This document shows positions 60,746 through 64,000 of a stretch of 64,000 bases of DNA, piece after piece. Source of the DNA: Sporosarcina sp. ANT_H38 (GTDB lineage: Bacteria > Bacillota > Bacilli > Bacillales_A > Planococcaceae); contig NZ_VOBC01000001.1 in NCBI RefSeq assembly GCF_008369195.1, positions 248,001-312,000 of the forward strand, read 5' to 3'. The stretch's first letter is position 1; the number at the start of each line of letters is the position of its first letter. Position numbers and translations under genes: made by a program. Under the pieces are notes generated by a model. The model saw only the letters and a list, made by a program, of their open reading frames with translations, did not search any database and was not told the origin of the DNA.

Positions 60746-61327
60746 ATGGAAAATAGAAAATCACAAATCATTGAGTTAGCACTTAAAAATATTCGAGAAA
60801 AGGGCTATTTGTCCTTTAGTTACGACGATTTAGCTAAGGAACTTGGTGTAACGAAAGCAAGTATTCATTATCACTTCATGAGAAAAGAGGATTTAGGTCT
60901 AGCTGTTTGTACAAAGTTAAAAGAAGGACTAGAAAAATCCTATTTGAATATTGAACAAGCCCAAATAAAAATAGAAGATAAACCATGGGAGTTTATGTCA
61001 AGAAGAGCTAAACAGATAGGCAACAATGAAGTGTGCCCATTATCTTCTTTACAAGCAGATTTTAATTTTTTACCTGAAGCTATGCAAGTAGGGGTACAGC
61101 AATTGAGTCAAATGGAAATAGATTATCTGGAAAAACTTCTTGAAGACATAAAGCAAGAAGGAAAACTCAAAATAACACAAGATACAGGAGCATTAGCTGG
61201 TCTTTTAATATCGAGTATTAAAGGCGCGCTGCAATATAGACGTGTAGTAGGAGAAGACTTGTATTCAATTGTTTTCGATCAATTAAAACTACTTGTACAT
61301 GGAAATAATGAAATTAGACATAAGTGA
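60746..61327 (+). CDS. TetR-family regulator linked to FabF
   Basis: A 193-residue regulator: HTH at about 10-55 (IIELALKNIREKGYLSFSYDDLAKELGVTKASIHYHFMRKEDLGLAV) with a C-terminal ligand domain. The only plausible ATG has no Shine-Dalgarno and lies six bases after a consensus -10, so the mRNA is predicted leaderless. The dyad between -35 and -10 points to autorepression. FabF follows 29 bases downstream in the same direction. Confidence 0.88.
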   Translation: MENRKSQIIELALKNIREKGYLSFSYDDLAKELGVTKASIHYHFMRKEDLGLAVCTKLKEGLEKSYLNIEQAQIKIEDKPWEFMSRRAKQIGNNEVCPLSSLQADFNFLPEAMQVGVQQLSQMEIDYLEKLLEDIKQEGKLKITQDTGALAGLLISSIKGALQYRRVVGEDLYSIVFDQLKLLVHGNNEIRHK

Positions 61328-61356
61328 AAACACGACAAATTTAGCGGAGGTATTAT

Positions 61357-62592
61357 ATGAAACGTCGAGTAGTTGTTACGGGATATGGAGTCGTATCGCC
61401 ATTAGGAAATGATGTGGATACGCTTTGGAATCATATTAAAGAAGGTAAATCTGGGATTGGAAAAGTTGAGGCAGATGAATTCAAAGAAATTAACACGCAG
61501 ATTGCTGGACGTATCAAGGACTTTCCATCGGAAGATTACTTCGATAAAAAAGAATTAGGGAAATATGATTTGTTCGTGCAGTACGCTTATGCAGCGGCAA
61601 AACAAGCATTAGATCAATCAGCACTAAATTCAGACACCGTGAATAAGGAACGAATAGGGGTTTATGTGGGATCTGGGATTGGTGGAATCGATACGGTACT
61701 CGAAAATCATAAACATTTATTGGAAAGAGGCGCTAGAAAGGTCTCTCCATTTATGGCACCAATGATGATTAGCAATATGGCGGCAGGAATTATAGCTATT
61801 AAATTTGGTTTTAAAGGTCCGAGCTTTTCGCCGGTTTCTGCCTGTGCAACAGGTAACCACGCAATAGGTGAAGCATACTTGAATATTTTACATGGTTATT
61901 CCGATGCTATTGTAACGGGAGGAGCAGAAGCTTCAATAAATCCCTTATCTTTTGCTGGTTTCTCAAGAATGAGAGCAATGTCCACTTTAAATGATTCACC
62001 TCAAAAGGCGAGTCGTCCTTTTGATCGTGAGCGTGATGGATTTGTTATGTCTGAAGGTGCAGGGATTTTAGTGCTTGAAGAATATGAACATGCTAAAAAA
62101 CGGGGGGCAACTATCTTGGGCGAAATCGTCGGTTACGGCTCAACAACGGATGCCCATCATATTACATCCCCTGATTTTGATGGAGCAGCAAGAGCGATGA
62201 AGTTAGCTTTAGAAATGGCAAGAATTAAACCTAGTGAAGTTGACTATATTAATGCGCATGGAACAAGCACACCAGAGGGAGATAAATCAGAAACGAAGGC
62301 TATAAAGGCTACTTTTGGGGCCCATGCCTATCAACTAAAGGTAAGCTCAACGAAATCGATGACTGGACACCTTTTCGGAGCTGCGGGTGGAATCGAAGCG
62401 ATTATAACGCTTAAAAGTATACTGGAAGATATTGCTCCAGCTACTATCAATTACGAACATCCAGATGAAGAATGCGATTTGAATTACGTTCCAAACGAAG
62501 CCATGAAAATGGAAATTAACTATGCGATATCCAATGGCTTCGGTTTTGGTGGACATAATGCAGTACTTGCTTTTAAAAAATTCAATGGATAA
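61357..62592 (+). CDS. fabF: 3-oxoacyl-ACP synthase II
   Basis: A 411-residue condensing enzyme. Active-site triad Cys 163 (VSACATGNHA), His 301 (NAHGTSTPEGD) and His 338 (TGHLFGAAGG), with the C-terminal GFGFGGHNAVLAF. GCGGAGG precedes the ATG. The main housekeeping fabF usually lies beside fabH; here it is alone behind a TetR regulator, so this may be a second, regulated copy that adjusts fatty acid elongation. That is inference; the rest of the genome is not visible. Confidence 0.92.
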   Translation: MKRRVVVTGYGVVSPLGNDVDTLWNHIKEGKSGIGKVEADEFKEINTQIAGRIKDFPSEDYFDKKELGKYDLFVQYAYAAAKQALDQSALNSDTVNKERIGVYVGSGIGGIDTVLENHKHLLERGARKVSPFMAPMMISNMAAGIIAIKFGFKGPSFSPVSACATGNHAIGEAYLNILHGYSDAIVTGGAEASINPLSFAGFSRMRAMSTLNDSPQKASRPFDRERDGFVMSEGAGILVLEEYEHAKKRGATILGEIVGYGSTTDAHHITSPDFDGAARAMKLALEMARIKPSEVDYINAHGTSTPEGDKSETKAIKATFGAHAYQLKVSSTKSMTGHLFGAAGGIEAIITLKSILEDIAPATINYEHPDEECDLNYVPNEAMKMEINYAISNGFGFGGHNAVLAFKKFNG

Positions 62593-62627
62593 CTAGCTAT
62601 TCGTGAGGCATAAGACTAAAATATCAA

Positions 62628-62675
62628 TAAAATAAAGTGGGCTATCTTCAGTTGAAGATAGCCCACTTTATTTTA
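62628..62675. terminator. Bidirectional terminator between fabF and ltaS
   Basis: TAAAATAAAGTGGGCTATC and TTC-AGTT-GAA then the mirrored GATAGCCCACTTTATTTTA; a very long perfect stem whose right end touches the LtaS stop codon. Confidence 0.93.
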
Positions 62676-64000
62676 TTAGCGATTGCTGTATGATTTTAAA
62701 ATTTGATCAGACTGTTGCATGATTTGTAAGGCATTGTCGATGGATTGTTGTGTTTTATTCGTCCGGGATTTCTCTTTCATTGTTTCTGAGTTGTAGAGGA
62801 TTGCAGGTAATTTAGCACTTGGTGCGACATACAACGAGTTATCGTTTATGAACGAGCTGCCTGGTAAATGGTAACGCATGCCGAGCAAATTATGTTCATA
62901 TTGAAACAAATTGTGACCTATCATCTGTGCGTCATGCTCAATACTGAGTAAGTTCAGCAGTGTGGGCATCAAATCGATTTGCCCGCCTAAGTGGCTAATT
63001 GTTTCCCCATTGAAAAGTCCGCCACCCGAAAAAATGACTGGTACGATAAAACGATCTTTCAAATTGTAGGGATGACCGAGTAAATCTAAAAGAATAGCCT
63101 CGTCGTCTTTAGTAACAGGAGCCCCATGAACACCCGAATGATCCCCGTATAGTAGGATCAAGGAATTATCGTAGATGCCTTCCTTTTTTAACGTTTCAAT
63201 GAATACGCCAATTTGTTCATCTGTATAGCGGACTGATTGAAGATAATTGCCGACATATGTGTTTTCGTAACTGTCCGGTAATCTAAGGTATTGAAGGTGT
63301 TCAGGCATTTCAAATGGTGTATGGCTTGTCAGTGTAACGATGTTTGAGTATATTTTTTTATGTTTTTTTAATTGTACGGGCAGTTGTTTAGACGCAAAAT
63401 CGAACAGTACTTCATCCGCGGGACCAAATCCTATTTCTTGTTCAGCCGGAATTTCAATATCAGTATAAACGTAGTCAAAACCGAGTGCAGGATATAGTTT
63501 TTCACGGCTCCAATAGGTAATTTCATCGGCATGATAAGTTGCTGTACCATAACCATTCCTTTGCAAAGTTCGAGGTAAAGAAGGGACTGGCTCTCCATTA
63601 ATTACATTGACAGTCGGATCCATACCTTCGGGGTAGATGGACGTATGCATAAGCCACTCGGCGTCAGAAGTATTGCCGGCACCGATTTGCTGGAACACGT
63701 TATCGAAATATGTACTATCCTTCAATAAGGCATTTAAATTTGGTGTGATTTCTTGGTTATTCACTTTTCTATTAATCACAAAGCCTTGCAGTGACTCTAC
63801 TTGAATGACAAATACGTGTCGATCCTTAGCGATGCCGTACGACTCATGCTTATTTGCAGGAACGTAATCATTCCCTTTCAATTTCTCAACATCTTTCTCA
63901 GACAAATTAACATCAGACGCAAGTGCGATTCCGAAGCTACGGGTGAAAACTTGCACTGCTTGCGACTGCAAATAGCCATTCTCTTTTGCGAAATAAGAAA
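62676..64000 (-). CDS. ltaS: Lipoteichoic acid synthase (LtaS-family), C-terminal part
   Basis: The frame continues to the right edge (SYFAKENGYLQSQAVQ), so the membrane-spanning N-terminus is outside. About 440 residues are visible: the extracellular sulfatase-like domain with the catalytic centre VIQVESLQGF (metal-binding Glu), GNTSDAEW (nucleophile Thr), TLTSHTPFEMP and LLYGDHSGVHG (metal-binding Asp and His). The enzyme polymerises glycerol phosphate from phosphatidylglycerol onto a glycolipid anchor. B. subtilis has four paralogues (LtaS, YfnI, YqgS, YvgJ); which this is cannot be told. Confidence 0.93.
   Translation of the reverse strand, partial: SYFAKENGYLQSQAVQVFTRSFGIALASDVNLSEKDVEKLKGNDYVPANKHESYGIAKDRHVFVIQVESLQGFVINRKVNNQEITPNLNALLKDSTYFDNVFQQIGAGNTSDAEWLMHTSIYPEGMDPTVNVINGEPVPSLPRTLQRNGYGTATYHADEITYWSREKLYPALGFDYVYTDIEIPAEQEIGFGPADEVLFDFASKQLPVQLKKHKKIYSNIVTLTSHTPFEMPEHLQYLRLPDSYENTYVGNYLQSVRYTDEQIGVFIETLKKEGIYDNSLILLYGDHSGVHGAPVTKDDEAILLDLLGHPYNLKDRFIVPVIFSGGGLFNGETISHLGGQIDLMPTLLNLLSIEHDAQMIGHNLFQYEHNLLGMRYHLPGSSFINDNSLYVAPSAKLPAILYNSETMKEKSRTNKTQQSIDNALQIMQQSDQILKSYSNR

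Overview
The window looks like the chromosome of a low-GC, endospore-type Gram-positive bacterium of the order Bacillales. The closest feel is Planococcaceae/Sporosarcina, judged from recalled protein similarity and not from a search. Supporting signs are AGGAGG-type ribosome binding sites, frequent TTG/GTG starts, Bacillus-like operons (yfmT-yfmS, mccAB, opuA with gbsR, ribDEBAH, metNPQ), lipoprotein signal peptides, and four classes of Gram-positive leader regulation (FMN, SAM-I, c-di-GMP-I, many intrinsic terminators). No tRNA, rRNA or CRISPR array was recognised.

Layout. 0-2 kb: partial yfmS-like chemotaxis gene and its yfmT aldehyde dehydrogenase partner. 2-5.5 kb: SCO1 protein plus a response regulator/histidine kinase pair, divergent from a two-domain YtkA/FixH-type lipoprotein. 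5.8-9 kb: homocysteine/SAM recycling operon in which YrrT methyltransferase is fused in frame to LuxS, followed by mccA and mccB. 9.6-11.3 kb: chemoreceptor. 11.8-15.9 kb: OsmC protein, a small AT-rich accessory patch (integrase-like fragment, a 26-residue peptide, a 113-residue orphan), then an unusual zinc-finger/HTH/DUF2087/GIY-YIG protein and GbsR. 16-19 kb: glycine betaine importer. 20-23.6 kb: riboflavin operon under an FMN riboswitch. 24-27 kb: ASCH protein, membrane protein, amidase. 27.8-32 kb: c-di-GMP riboswitch controlling chemoreceptor, short-chain dehydrogenase and sodium/solute symporter. 32.5-38.3 kb: acetyltransferase, proline-rich small protein, MtnE-like aminotransferase, and metNPQ under a SAM riboswitch. 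38-47 kb: PepF, manganese catalase with YuzF, LysE and MFS exporters, a nucleotidyltransferase and decayed material. 48-64 kb: many small stress, envelope and regulator genes, ending with a truncated lipoteichoic acid synthase.

The most distinctive thing is a family of about eleven dispersed 0.25-0.66 kb intergenic elements. They have roughly 19-bp terminal inverted repeats (CACGTCTGTTGATTAACCA), no coding capacity, and a changing set of internal hairpin modules. Three copies are bracketed by 9-bp direct repeats (two perfect, one 8/9), so they moved by transposition; one landed exactly at the stop codon of a chemoreceptor gene. Several sit where a transcription terminator would be expected, and their hairpins may have been recruited for that job. 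Other notable features are the YrrT-LuxS fusion (one base from a normal stop codon), the c-di-GMP riboswitch whose first strand is complementary to its terminator, and a TetR gene whose promoter predicts a leaderless mRNA.
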